In this document: positions 1-8,030 of the stretch, in pieces
Numbering within the stretch: the first letter of the stretch is position 1
Layout: the number at the start of each line of letters is the position of its first letter
Origin: Roseiarcus sp963717215
Lineage (GTDB): Bacteria; Pseudomonadota; Alphaproteobacteria; Rhizobiales; Beijerinckiaceae
Reading direction: 5' to 3'
Assembly (NCBI GenBank): GCA_963717215.1
Contig: CAVQVS010000001.1
Coordinates: forward strand, 1 to 64,000
Length of the DNA: 64,000 nt
Position numbers and translations under genes: made by a program
Notes under the pieces: generated by a model
What the model was told of the DNA's origin: nothing
The model's database searches: none
Seen by the model: only the letters and a program-made list of their open reading frames with translations

Positions 1-170
1 AGGACATCCGCCGCGCCGACGGGTCGGTGATCCGGTTCAATTCGAACGCCGCGGTGCTGATCAACAATCAGTCTGAGCCGGTCGGAACCCGCATCTTTGG
101 GCCGGTGCCGCGCGAGCTCAGGGCCAAGAATCACGTTAAGATTATCTCGCTTGCGCCAGAGGTGCTCTGA
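1..170 (+). CDS. rplN: 50S ribosomal protein L14, C-terminal part
   Basis: The window opens inside this gene. Reading from base 3 gives about 55 residues with the typical L14 C-terminal stretch (GTRIFGPVPRELR, then KIISLAPEVL and stop). L14 binds 23S rRNA on the 50S subunit at the interface with the small subunit. The TGA stop (168-170) shares its last base with the ATG of rplX, so the two are translationally coupled in the spc operon. The 5' end lies outside the window. Confidence 0.95.
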   Translation, partial: DIRRADGSVIRFNSNAAVLINNQSEPVGTRIFGPVPRELRAKNHVKIISLAPEVL

Positions 171-487
171 TGGCCGCTAAGATCAAGAAAGGCGACCGGG
201 TGATCGTCACCACTGGGCGTGACAAGGGCAAGCGGGGCGAGGTCCGCCGGGTGATGCCGGAGGACGGCCGCGCGATTGTCGCGGGCGTCAATCTCGTGCG
301 TCGCCATACGCGCCAGACGGCTCAGACCGAGGGCGGGATCATCAGCAAGGAATCGACGATCCATTTGTCGAACCTGGCAATTCTCGATCCCAAGACAGGC
401 AAGCCGACGCGTGTCGGATTTAAAGTTCTCGACGACGGCCGGAAGGTGCGTGTCGCCAGAGGTTCCGGAGATTTGATCGATGGCTGA
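170..487 (+). CDS. rplX: 50S ribosomal protein L24
   Basis: This 105-residue protein is full length for bacterial L24, an early-assembly 23S rRNA binder near the peptide exit tunnel. The N-terminal KOW motif is visible (KKGDRVIVTTGRDKGKRGEV, residues 6-25), followed by the conserved VNLVRRHTRQT segment and a C-terminal VGFKVLDDGRKVRVAR. The start overlaps the rplN stop and the end overlaps the rplE start by 8 bases, as expected in a tightly coupled ribosomal operon. Confidence 0.97.
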   Translation: MAAKIKKGDRVIVTTGRDKGKRGEVRRVMPEDGRAIVAGVNLVRRHTRQTAQTEGGIISKESTIHLSNLAILDPKTGKPTRVGFKVLDDGRKVRVARGSGDLIDG

Positions 488-1205
488 TGCGAAGGGCGGG
501 AAAGGCGACAAGGGCGCCAAACCCGGTAAGAGCGATAAGGCCGCCGGCAAGGGCGTCAAGCCTGAGGCGCCGACGAGCCTGAAAGAGGCGAAGGCCAAGT
601 CGCGCAGGGAAGCTGGCGCCGAGGTCGCGTCGGCTGGCGCGGTCCAGGCTGCGCCGAAGGACTATATCGCGCGCCTCAAGAAGCTCTATCGCGACGAGAT
701 TGTGCCACAGCTCACCAAGGAGTTCGGCTACAAGAATCCGCTCGAAGTGCCGCGGCTCGACAAGGTCGTGCTCAACATGGGCGTTGGCGAAGCGGTCAAC
801 GACACTAAGAAGGTGACCTCCGCCGCGGCCGACCTCGCGTTGATCGCCGGACAGAAGCCGGTCGTCACCCGAGCCCGCAAGGCGATCTCGACCTTCAAGG
901 TGCGCGAGAACATGCCGATCGGCGCCAAGGTGACCCTGCGCCGGACGCGGATGTACGAGTTTCTCGATCGTCTGGTGACGGTTGCGCTGCCGCGCGTGCG
1001 CGATTTCCGCGGCCTCGATCCCAAGTCATTCGACGGGCGTGGCAATTATGCGCTTGGCGTCAAGGAGCACATCATTTTTCCCGAAATCGACTACGACAAG
1101 GCCGAGGCCCAGCTGGGGCTCGACATCGTGGTTTGCACGACAGCGAAGACTGACGCGGAAGCGCAGGCCTTGCTGAAGGCGTTTAACTTCCCCTTCCGGC
1201 AGTGA
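480..1205 (+). CDS. rplE: 50S ribosomal protein L5 with long basic N-terminal extension
   Basis: L5 binds 5S rRNA and contacts the P-site tRNA. The canonical L5 body begins near residue 60 (YIARLKKLYRDEIVPQL) and carries VVLNMGVGEAV, the KPVVTRARKAISTFKVRE loop and a C-terminal HIIFPEID segment. The protein is 241 residues, whereas L5 is usually about 180-185. The extra roughly 58 N-terminal residues are rich in Lys, Gly and Ala and look disordered. The ATG at 480 overlaps the end of rplX. A later start is possible, but no obvious alternative ATG with a good ribosome binding site sits in front of the conserved body. Confidence 0.95.
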   Translation: MADAKGGKGDKGAKPGKSDKAAGKGVKPEAPTSLKEAKAKSRREAGAEVASAGAVQAAPKDYIARLKKLYRDEIVPQLTKEFGYKNPLEVPRLDKVVLNMGVGEAVNDTKKVTSAAADLALIAGQKPVVTRARKAISTFKVRENMPIGAKVTLRRTRMYEFLDRLVTVALPRVRDFRGLDPKSFDGRGNYALGVKEHIIFPEIDYDKAEAQLGLDIVVCTTAKTDAEAQALLKAFNFPFRQ

Positions 1206-1240
1206 GCCTGGCGCTCAGACGCGGAAAACGGAGCCGATAA

Positions 1241-1546
1241 ATGGCAAAGAAGAGTGCGATAGAGAATAATCTGCGCAAGCAGCGTCTGGTGAAGAAATTC
1301 GCCGCCCGCCGCAAGCGGCTGCTGGACCTGGCCAATGATCAGGCCCGCCCGATGGAAGAGCGCTTCGAGGCGCGTATTCGCCTTGCGGCGCTGCCGCGCA
1401 ATGGCGCGATCATTCGCGTGCGCAATCGCTGCCAAGTGACCGGAAGGCCGCGCGCCTACTATCGCAAGATGAAGATGTCGCGCATCGCGCTCCGCGAACT
1501 CGGCAATCAGGGTCTGATACCGGGCCTCGTCAAGTCGAGCTGGTGA
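1241..1546 (+). CDS. rpsN: 30S ribosomal protein S14
   Basis: This 101-residue protein is the long, zinc-independent form of S14 typical of Proteobacteria. It lacks the CxxC zinc-ribbon pairs of the short form. Conserved segments are MAKKSAIENN, the basic LVKKFAARRKRL, and RNRCQVTGRPRAYYRKMKMSR before the C-terminal IPGLVKSSW. S14 assembles in the 30S head near the decoding site. It lies between rplE and rpsH with short spacers, in normal spc order. Confidence 0.97.
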   Translation: MAKKSAIENNLRKQRLVKKFAARRKRLLDLANDQARPMEERFEARIRLAALPRNGAIIRVRNRCQVTGRPRAYYRKMKMSRIALRELGNQGLIPGLVKSSW

Positions 1547-1559
1547 GGAGGCAAAGATC

Positions 1560-1959
1560 ATGGCGACGAACGATCCCCTCGGCGATATGCTCACCCGCAT
1601 CCGCAATGCTCAGATGCGCAAGCGGGGCAAGGTCTCCACGCCTGGCTCGGCGTTGCGTAAGAACGTGCTCGACGTTCTCGAGTTCGGAAGGTTATATCCG
1701 CGGCTATTCGACCACGGATTACGGCAACGGCCGGACCGAGTTTGAAATCGAGTTGAAATATTTCGACGACCAGCCGGTCATCCGCAAGATTGAGCGGGTG
1801 TCGAAGCCGGGCCGCCGGGTCTATGCGACGGTCGATGCGATGCCGCGTGTGGCCAACGGGCTCGGGGTGTCGATCATGTCGACGCCGAAAGGCGTGATGG
1901 CCGACCATTCCGCTCGCGAGAACAACGTCGGCGGCGAGGTCCTGTGCACCGTCTTCTAG
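1560..1959 (+). CDS. rpsH: 30S ribosomal protein S8, split by a +1 frameshift
   Basis: The first frame gives MATNDPLGDMLTRIRNAQMR and continues through LRKNVLDVLE. At 1680-1687 an extra T (gagttcgg where gagtcgg would keep frame) shifts it out, and the first frame stops at 1745. The next frame continues with SEGYIRGYSTT through GVSIMSTPKGVMADHSAREN to LCTVF, which is normal S8. Removing one base restores a protein of about 132 residues, the family length. S8 is essential for 30S assembly and autoregulates the spc operon, so a sequencing error is far likelier than a real mutation. Confidence 0.93.
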
Positions 1960-1992
1960 GCGGCGCCGAGTTTAAGCAACGGATTAGAGACA

Positions 1993-2526
1993 ATGTCCCG
2001 TATTGGCAAAAAGCCCATCGTCATTCCGTCCGGCGTCACCGCCGAGCTTGACGGCCAGACGATCGCCGTCAAAGGCGCCAAGGGCGAACTGAAATTCACC
2101 GCGCCCAAGGAAGTCGCCATTGCGATCGAGGGCGGCGCTGTGCACGTCACGCCGCATGGCGAGGACAAGCGCTCCCGCGCCATGTGGGGCACGGCCCGCG
2201 CCCAGGTGCAGAATCTGGTCGGCGGCGTCACCAAGGGGTTCGAGAAGAAGCTCGAGATCAATGGCGTCGGCTACAAGGCCGCTATCGCCGGCAAGAACCT
2301 GCAGCTTTCGCTCGGCTACAGCCACGACATCATGTATCCCATTCCTGCCGGAGTGACGATCACCGCGGCCAAACCGACCGAAATCTCCGTCGCCGGCATC
2401 GACAAACGGCAGGTCGGCCAGGTCGCCGCAGAGATCCGCGGTTTTCGCGGCCCCGAACCCTATAAGGGGAAGGGCGTGAAATACGCTGGCGAATTCATCT
2501 TCCGCAAGGAAGGCAAGAAGAAGTAA
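1993..2526 (+). CDS. rplF: 50S ribosomal protein L6
   Basis: This 177-residue protein is full-length L6, which has two homologous RNA-binding domains and sits near the GTPase-associated centre. Visible hallmarks are MSRIGKKPIVIPSGVTAELD at the start, GYKAAIAGKNLQLSLGYSH in the middle and the C-terminal signature GPEPYKGKGVKYAGEFI, followed by a basic tail. It follows rpsH by about 33 bases and precedes rplR by 10 bases. Confidence 0.97.
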   Translation: MSRIGKKPIVIPSGVTAELDGQTIAVKGAKGELKFTAPKEVAIAIEGGAVHVTPHGEDKRSRAMWGTARAQVQNLVGGVTKGFEKKLEINGVGYKAAIAGKNLQLSLGYSHDIMYPIPAGVTITAAKPTEISVAGIDKRQVGQVAAEIRGFRGPEPYKGKGVKYAGEFIFRKEGKKK

Positions 2527-2536
2527 GGCGACGGTC

Positions 2537-2899
2537 ATGGCTCACTCTCAAACCACGGCGGATCGACGCAAGGCGCGTGTGCGCCGCTCGGTCAACGCTC
2601 ATTCGAACGGTCGCCCGCGGCTCAGCGTTTTCCGCTCCTCGAAGCAGATCTACGCGCAGGTCATCGACGACGAAAAGGGCCACACGGTTGCGGCTGCCTC
2701 CTCGCTTGAGAAGGCGTTGCGCGAATCGTTGAAGACGGGCGCCACGGTCGAGGCCGCAAAGCGTGTCGGCATGGAACTCGCCGAGCGGGCGAAGAAGGCC
2801 GGCGTCGACAAAGTGGTGTTCGACCGCGGCAGCTACATGTATCACGGGCGCGTCAAAGCGCTGGCGGACGGCGCCCGCGAGGGCGGTTTGGACTTTTGA
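2537..2899 (+). CDS. rplR: 50S ribosomal protein L18
   Basis: This 120-residue protein has normal L18 length. It carries RPRLSVFRSSKQIYAQVIDD in the first half and the C-terminal VVFDRGSYMYHGRVKALADG and AREGGLDF. L18 binds 5S rRNA together with L5 and L25 and brings it into the central protuberance. It lies in standard spc order between rplF and rpsE. Confidence 0.97.
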   Translation: MAHSQTTADRRKARVRRSVNAHSNGRPRLSVFRSSKQIYAQVIDDEKGHTVAAASSLEKALRESLKTGATVEAAKRVGMELAERAKKAGVDKVVFDRGSYMYHGRVKALADGAREGGLDF

Positions 2900-2965
2900 C
2901 GGGACGCAATGAAATCGAGCGGCGCTCAGAAACGCGCCGCGATGATCGACTGATGGAAGAAGCCA

Positions 2966-3538
2966 ATGGCGCGTGAAGGAGAAGGCGGCCGCGGCCGCGA
3001 TCGGAACCGCGAGGAGCGCGACAGCGAGTTTGTCGATCGCCTCGTGCATATCAATCGCGTGGCGAAGGTGGTGAAAGGCGGACGCCGCTTCGGCTTCGCC
3101 GCGCTTGTCGTCGTCGGCGACCAGAAGGGACGCGTCGGCTTCGGCCATGGCAAGGCGCGCGAGGTTCCGGAAGCGATTCGCAAGGCGACCGAAGCCGCGA
3201 AGCGCGGCGTCGTGCGCGTCCCCTTGCGGGAAGGCCGGACGCTACATCATGACGTGAATGGGCGCCACGGCGCGGGCCGCGTCGTGCTGCGCGCGGCGCC
3301 TGCCGGCACGGGCATCATTGCGGGCGGCCCCATGCGCGCCGTCTTCGAGTCGCTTGGCGTGCACGACGTCGTCGCCAAGAGCCAGGGTTCGTCGAACCCC
3401 TACAACATGGTGCGCGCCACCTTCGACGCCCTGGCGCGCGAAGACAGTCCGCGTTCTGTCGCCCAACGGCGTAACCTCAAGGTGTCGACGATACAGTCGC
3501 GCCGGCAGGGCGTCGAAGCCGACGCTTCCAATTCGTGA
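2966..3538 (+). CDS. rpsE: 30S ribosomal protein S5
   Basis: This 190-residue protein is S5, which acts in translational fidelity and mRNA helicase activity at the 30S entry channel. The N-terminal S5 double-stranded-RNA-binding-like domain shows FVDRLVHINRVAKVVKGGRR and GRVGFGHGKAREVPEAIRKA. The C-terminal domain shows PAGTGIIAGGPMRAVFESLG and SSNPYNMVRATFDAL. The start follows a GAAGAAG purine stretch. The acidic and glycine-rich N-terminal leader is common in alphaproteobacterial S5. Confidence 0.97.
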   Translation: MAREGEGGRGRDRNREERDSEFVDRLVHINRVAKVVKGGRRFGFAALVVVGDQKGRVGFGHGKAREVPEAIRKATEAAKRGVVRVPLREGRTLHHDVNGRHGAGRVVLRAAPAGTGIIAGGPMRAVFESLGVHDVVAKSQGSSNPYNMVRATFDALAREDSPRSVAQRRNLKVSTIQSRRQGVEADASNS

Positions 3539-3549
3539 GAGCAGTTGCG

Positions 3550-3741
3550 ATGAGCACCGACAAGACCATAACGCTCGAGCAGACCGCGAGCGCCATCGGC
3601 CGGCCCGGCTCGCAGCGCGCGACGCTCAAGGGCCTGGGCCTCAACCGGATCGGGCGCAAGTCGCGCCTCGCCGACACCCCCGCCAATCGCGGCATGATCG
3701 CCAAGGTCGCGCATCTCGTGCGCGTCGTCGACGGCCAGTAA
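3550..3741 (+). CDS. rpmD: 50S ribosomal protein L30
   Basis: This small 63-residue protein starts at MSTDKTITLEQTASAIGRPG and includes the L30 core LKGLGLNRIGRKSRLADTPA followed by a short C-terminal helix and strand. An in-frame ATG five codons upstream (3535) overlaps the rpsE stop, but ATG 3550 fits family length best. L30 is a peripheral 50S protein, and its place between rpsE and rplO is canonical. Confidence 0.93.
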   Translation: MSTDKTITLEQTASAIGRPGSQRATLKGLGLNRIGRKSRLADTPANRGMIAKVAHLVRVVDGQ

Positions 3742-3751
3742 GGACGCCGCC

Positions 3752-4235
3752 ATGAAGCTCAACGAAATAAGAGACAACCCTGGATCGTCGAAAGCGCGTA
3801 TCCGCGTGGGGCGTGGCATTGGTTCGGGAAAGGGCAAGCAGGCCGGCCGTGGCGGCAAAGGCCAGACGGCTCGCTCGGGCGTCCGCATCAAGGGCTTCGA
3901 AGGCGGCCAGATGCCTCTGCATCGCCGTCTGCCCAAGCGCGGCTTCACCCCGCCTGCTCGACGCTCATTACAACGAGGTCAACCTGGGGCGCATTCAGCA
4001 GGCGATCGACGCTGGCAAACTCAGCGCGGCCGAGCCGATTACGGTCGAAAGCCTGATGAAAGCCGGGGTCGTCACGCGCCGGCGCGACGGGGTCAAGGTT
4101 CTCGGCGTGGGCGAATGGACGACGAAGGCGGCTTTCGAGGTCGAGACCGCGTCCAAGAGCGCTGCGGCGGCGATCGAGAAGGCGGGCGGCAGCCTGAAGA
4201 CGCTGCGCAAAGAGGACGCTCCTCCCGCCTCCTGA
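3752..4235 (+). CDS. rplO: 50S ribosomal protein L15, split by a frameshift
   Basis: The first frame begins MKLNEIRDNPGSSKARIRVG and contains the Gly-rich RGIGSGKGKQAGRGGKGQ segment of L15, ending correctly with MPLHRRLPKRGF. Around 3948-3960 the frame changes, and the remainder (HYNEVNLGRIQQAIDAGKL through VLGVGEWTTKAAFEVETASK) is read in the next frame to the stop at 4235. Total length is about 161 codons, normal for L15. L15 helps late 50S assembly. As with rpsH, a sequencing error is the simplest explanation. Confidence 0.92.
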
Positions 4236-4377
4236 GCGCCAATCATCGAGGTTGGCATTGGCCCGCGCGGCGACCATATGCTAGGGGCGTTTCCGCCAAA
4301 GCTGACCTTGGTTCGCGGAAGCGACATGATTTAAGATGAGGCGCTTGTCCTGAAGCGCCGCCCGGAGCAAATCCGCC

Positions 4378-5712
4378 ATGGCGTCGGCCGCCGAACAACT
4401 CGCAGCCAATATCAACTGGTCAGCCTTCGCCAAGGCTGACGAACTCAAAAAGCGCATCTGGTTCACGCTCGGGGCGTTGGTCATCTACCGGCTCGGGACC
4501 TACATCCCGCTTCCCGGCATTGACCCTGCGGCGTTCGAGGCGTCGTTCCTCGGGCAAAAGCAGGGCGTCCTGGACATGTTCAACATGTTTTCGGGCGGCG
4601 CCGTTCAGCGCATGGCGGTGTTTGCGCTGAATATCATGCCCTATATCTCCGCCTCGATCATCATCCAGCTCCTGAGCTCGGTGGTGCCATCGCTCGAGGC
4701 GATCAAGAAAGAGGGCGAGCAGGGGCGCAAGATTCTCAATCAGTACACGCGCTATCTGACGGTCATTCTCGCCGTCTTCCAGGCTTATGGGATCTCGATC
4801 GGGCTCGAGGGGCGCGCCGGCATCGTCAGCGATCCGGGACTTCTGTTTCGCATCTCAACGATCGTGACGCTGACTGGCGGCACGATGTTTCTGGTCTGGC
4901 TCGGCGAGCAGATCACCTCGCGTGGCGTCGGCAACGGCTCCTCACTCATCATCTTCGCCGGCATCGTCGCGCGGTTGCCGCAAGCGGTGGTGCAATTGTT
5001 CGAGCTTGGCCGGCAGGGGTCGATCTCCACCGGGCTCGTCCTTGCCGTCATCATCATGGTGTTCGTCGTCGTCGCCTTCATCGTGTTCATGGAGCGGGCG
5101 CAACGCCGTGTCCCGATCACCTATCCGCGCCGGCAGGTCGGCAACAAGATGTACGAGGGGCAGAGTTCGTTCCTGCCGCTCAAGCTCAATACATCCGGCG
5201 TCATTCCGCCGATTTTCGCCTCCTCGCTGCTGCTGTTGCCCACGACCGTCGCCAATTTCGCGCAAGGGTCGACGGGCTCGGGCGTGTTGTCGACCATCTC
5301 GGCGCTCCTGGGGCGCGGCAGCGCGCTCTACTTGATCCTTTACGCGACGCTGATCATCTTCTTCGCCTTCTTCTATACCGCGACCGTCTTCAATCCCTCC
5401 GACACCGCGGACAATTTGAAGAAGCACGGCGGTTTCATCCCTGGCGTCAGGCCGGGCGAGCGCACGGCGCAATATATCGATTACGTTCTCACTCGAATCA
5501 CGGTTCTTGGCGCGCTCTACCTCGCCGTGATCTGCCTTCTGCCCGAATGGCTTATTTCCTATGCGGCGCTGCCGTTCTATTTTGGCGGCACCTCGCTCCT
5601 GATCGTGGTCAATGTGACGATGGACACCGTCGCGCAGATTCACGGTCATCTGCAGGCGCATCAATATGAAGGCCTGATCAGAAAGGCCAGGTTGAAAGGG
5701 CGGAAGCGATGA
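4378..5712 (+). CDS. secY: Protein translocase subunit SecY
   Basis: This 444-residue protein is a full-length SecY with about ten transmembrane helices, the channel subunit of the SecYEG translocon in the inner membrane. The plug and TM2 region reads FNMFSGGAVQRMAVFALNIM, and the cytoplasmic loops carry YTRYLTVILA and RRVPITYPRRQVGNKMYEG. The C-terminal tail ends in basic residues as usual. It is the penultimate gene of the spc operon block seen here, and its stop overlaps the adk start in an ATGA arrangement. Confidence 0.97.
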   Translation: MASAAEQLAANINWSAFAKADELKKRIWFTLGALVIYRLGTYIPLPGIDPAAFEASFLGQKQGVLDMFNMFSGGAVQRMAVFALNIMPYISASIIIQLLSSVVPSLEAIKKEGEQGRKILNQYTRYLTVILAVFQAYGISIGLEGRAGIVSDPGLLFRISTIVTLTGGTMFLVWLGEQITSRGVGNGSSLIIFAGIVARLPQAVVQLFELGRQGSISTGLVLAVIIMVFVVVAFIVFMERAQRRVPITYPRRQVGNKMYEGQSSFLPLKLNTSGVIPPIFASSLLLLPTTVANFAQGSTGSGVLSTISALLGRGSALYLILYATLIIFFAFFYTATVFNPSDTADNLKKHGGFIPGVRPGERTAQYIDYVLTRITVLGALYLAVICLLPEWLISYAALPFYFGGTSLLIVVNVTMDTVAQIHGHLQAHQYEGLIRKARLKGRKR

Positions 5713-6302
5713 ACCTGATATTGCTCGGGCCACCGGGGGCCGGCAAGGGCACGCAGGCGCAGAGACTGGCCAAATCCCTCAACATTCCGCAACTATCGAC
5801 CGGAGACATGTTGCGCGCGGCGGTTGCGGCGGGAACGCCGATCGGCCTCAAGGCGAAGGCCGTGATGGAATCGGGCGCTCTGGTGTCGGACGAGATCGTC
5901 GTCGGCATCATCAACGACCGGATCGAACAGCCGGACGCGCGTCGCGGCTTTATTCTCGACGGTTTTCCCCGCACATTGGCGCAGGCGCGCGCGCTGGAGA
6001 CCATGCTTGCCGCCAAGGGATTGAGCCTCGACGCCGCGATCGAACTGACTGTCGACGCCCCTAAGCTTGTCGAGCGTATCGTCCGCCGCGCCCAGGAAGC
6101 GAGCGCTGCGGGACAGCCTGTGCGCAAGGACGACGATCCCGAAGTGTTCAAGTCTCGGCTTGCGGCCTTTGAGCGCGACACGGCTGCGGTGACTCCATTC
6201 TATCGCGAGCGCGGTCTCCTGCATGAAGTCGACGGCATGGCCCCGATCCAGGATGTCGCCAAGGCGATCGACTCGGTCCTCTCGGTGGTCGCCGCCGAGT
6301 GA
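5709..6302 (+). CDS. adk: Adenylate kinase
   Basis: This 197-residue enzyme interconverts ATP + AMP and 2 ADP in the cytosol. The P-loop is GPPGAGKGTQ (residues 7-16). The AMP-binding region carries LSTGDMLRAAV, and FILDGFPRTLAQA is the NMP-binding signature. The LID is short, with no zinc cysteines, as in many alphaproteobacteria. It overlaps secY by four bases. What follows is not rpsM, which is the usual neighbour. Confidence 0.97.
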   Translation: MNLILLGPPGAGKGTQAQRLAKSLNIPQLSTGDMLRAAVAAGTPIGLKAKAVMESGALVSDEIVVGIINDRIEQPDARRGFILDGFPRTLAQARALETMLAAKGLSLDAAIELTVDAPKLVERIVRRAQEASAAGQPVRKDDDPEVFKSRLAAFERDTAAVTPFYRERGLLHEVDGMAPIQDVAKAIDSVLSVVAAE

Positions 6303-7360
6303 CGGCGTCTTCGCCAGAGGCGGAGGCGCTCGTCGAGCGACGCGGCCGCGCCGGCGTCGTTGTGCTCAACCGCCCCAAGGCGCTGAACGCTCTCACCTTG
6401 ACTATGGTCAGGTTGATTGCGGCCGCTCTCGACGAATGGGAAGGGGACCGCGCCATCGATCGGATCGTCTTTCTTGGAGCGGGCGAGCGGGCTTTTTGCG
6501 CCGGCGGAGACATCCGGCGTCTCTACGAGCTCGGCCGCGCGGGCGATCATGACGCCCAATTGACTTTTTGGCGTGAGGAATACCAGCTCGACTGGCGGAT
6601 CAAGACCTATCCGAAACCGATCGTCGCCCTGGTGGACGGCATCGTCATGGGCGGGGGTGTTGGTCTGGCGATGCATGCCGCCCATACGGTCGCCAGTGAG
6701 CGCTTCGTCTTCGCGATGCCGGAAGTCGGCATCGGCTTTTTTCCTGATGTCGGCGCAGCCTGGATCCTGCCGCGTCTTCCGTCTCAAATGGGCGCCTATT
6801 TCGCGCTGACAGGCTTGCGGGCTGATGCTGGCGATGCGCTGGCGCTGGGTCTTGCCGATAGCTTCGTTCCGAGCGCGGCCTTTCCCGCGCTGGCGCAGGC
6901 GCTGGAAAGCGAGGAGCCGGTTCAGTCCGTGCTTGCGCGCTTCGCGACGACCACACCGCGTTCAGCTCTGAGCGACGAGGCCAATGCGATCGAAACTTGT
7001 TTCTCTCACGCGGATCGGGCCGCGATTTTGGAGTCCTTGGGCGCAGCGGAGTCGCAGGGCCACGCTTTTGCCGCGCCCGCGCGCAAGGCGATGCTGGAGA
7101 AGTCGCCGACCAGCCAGGCGATCGCGCTTAGGCAGATCAAGCTAGGGGCGGCGATCGACTTGGGCGAAGCGCTGCGGATGGACACCCGCATCGTCTCACG
7201 AATTTGTCGCGGCCACGACTTTTATGAGGGCGTTCGCGCCGTGCTTGTCGACAAGGACAATCGTCCGCGCTGGGCGCCCGCGCCATCGCAGGCGGCGGTC
7301 GATGCCTATTTCGCCTCCCTCGGCGACGACGAGCTCAAGTTTCCGGCGCGGGATACATGA
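6299..7360 (+). CDS. Enoyl-CoA hydratase/isomerase family, 3-hydroxyisobutyryl-CoA hydrolase-like
   Basis: The 353-residue protein has a crotonase fold. Near the N-terminus it reads VVLNRPKALNALTLTMVRL, followed by ERAFCAGGDIRRLYELG (oxyanion-hole region), KPIVALVDGIVMGGGVGLAM and FAMPEVGIGFFPDVGAAW. The MPE-IG-FPDVG pattern and the length fit 3-hydroxyisobutyryl-CoA hydrolases of valine catabolism better than ordinary 260-residue hydratases. It starts with GTG at 6299, overlapping the adk stop, so it is translationally coupled to adk. This is an unusual place for such a gene. Substrate is inferred from the family only. Confidence 0.8.
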   Translation: MTASSPEAEALVERRGRAGVVVLNRPKALNALTLTMVRLIAAALDEWEGDRAIDRIVFLGAGERAFCAGGDIRRLYELGRAGDHDAQLTFWREEYQLDWRIKTYPKPIVALVDGIVMGGGVGLAMHAAHTVASERFVFAMPEVGIGFFPDVGAAWILPRLPSQMGAYFALTGLRADAGDALALGLADSFVPSAAFPALAQALESEEPVQSVLARFATTTPRSALSDEANAIETCFSHADRAAILESLGAAESQGHAFAAPARKAMLEKSPTSQAIALRQIKLGAAIDLGEALRMDTRIVSRICRGHDFYEGVRAVLVDKDNRPRWAPAPSQAAVDAYFASLGDDELKFPARDT

Positions 7361-7827
7361 AGTACGTCATGCGCCAGAGCCGCGACGGCGCGATCGAACT
7401 TGTCGATCCATCTCCTGCGCCGACCAAAGACCACGACCTCATGTCGGCGATTTCGCGCGTGGGTTGGGAGCATGCGCTCGTCTGGTACATGCGCACGCTG
7501 GCCTGGGTCTGGATGGCGAAGGGTCTCTTCCACTGGGCGATCATTCTCGGCGCGCTCCCGACGCTGGGCCAGTTCACGACGATGGCGCTCCCTCTGCAGG
7601 CGACGATTGTCGCTTTCGCCTGCCTCGATTTGCTGGCCGCCATCGGCCTCTGGCTCGCCGCGGCCTGGGGTGGGGCGATTTGGCTCCTGTGCGCGGTGGT
7701 CGAGGCCGCGTCCCCAATCTTAAGCCCGCGCGCGGCTGCGATCGGCTACGGCGGCGCTCTGCTCAACATCGCGCTGGTGGCCGGTTATTTCCTGTTGAGC
7801 TGGCGGGCGGCGCGCGAACGGGCCTGA
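7357..7827 (+). CDS. DUF6163-like membrane protein
   Basis: This 156-residue protein has about four hydrophobic helices (roughly residues 45-65, 75-95, 98-118 and 125-145) after a polar N-terminus. It matches in layout the DUF6163 proteins found next to the ldtR regulator in Rhizobiales, and the ldtR-like gene is indeed the next gene. Its ATG overlaps the stop of the preceding hydrolase by four bases. The function is not known; a role in envelope homeostasis is inferred from the neighbourhood. Confidence 0.6.
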   Translation: MKYVMRQSRDGAIELVDPSPAPTKDHDLMSAISRVGWEHALVWYMRTLAWVWMAKGLFHWAIILGALPTLGQFTTMALPLQATIVAFACLDLLAAIGLWLAAAWGGAIWLLCAVVEAASPILSPRAAAIGYGGALLNIALVAGYFLLSWRAARERA

Positions 7828-7909
7828 CGCTCAGTTGCGCAGCGTCCGCCTTCCCGGCAGGGCGGGCCGCCGTGCGTTTGCGTCTTGTCAACGTAAACAA
7901 AGCCTTTGA

Positions 7910-7919
7910 TTCAATTGAA
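7910..7919. promoter_or_regulatory. 10-bp palindrome in the ldtR leader
   Basis: TTCAATTGAA is a perfect palindrome in an AT-rich 120-bp stretch upstream of the MarR-type gene, in an otherwise GC-rich region. A TTGACT hexamer follows at 7952-7957. MarR-family proteins commonly autoregulate through such palindromes, but no LdtR site has been matched here, so operator function is a guess. Confidence 0.3.
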
Positions 7920-8030
7920 ATTTACCACGGTTTGGAAACTTTGGATTCATCTTGACTTTTAAACTCGTATTCATGCGCTTCCGTTACAGTTCTACTCATA
8001 AGAAGACCGAAGGAACGCTCGGCAGTTGAG

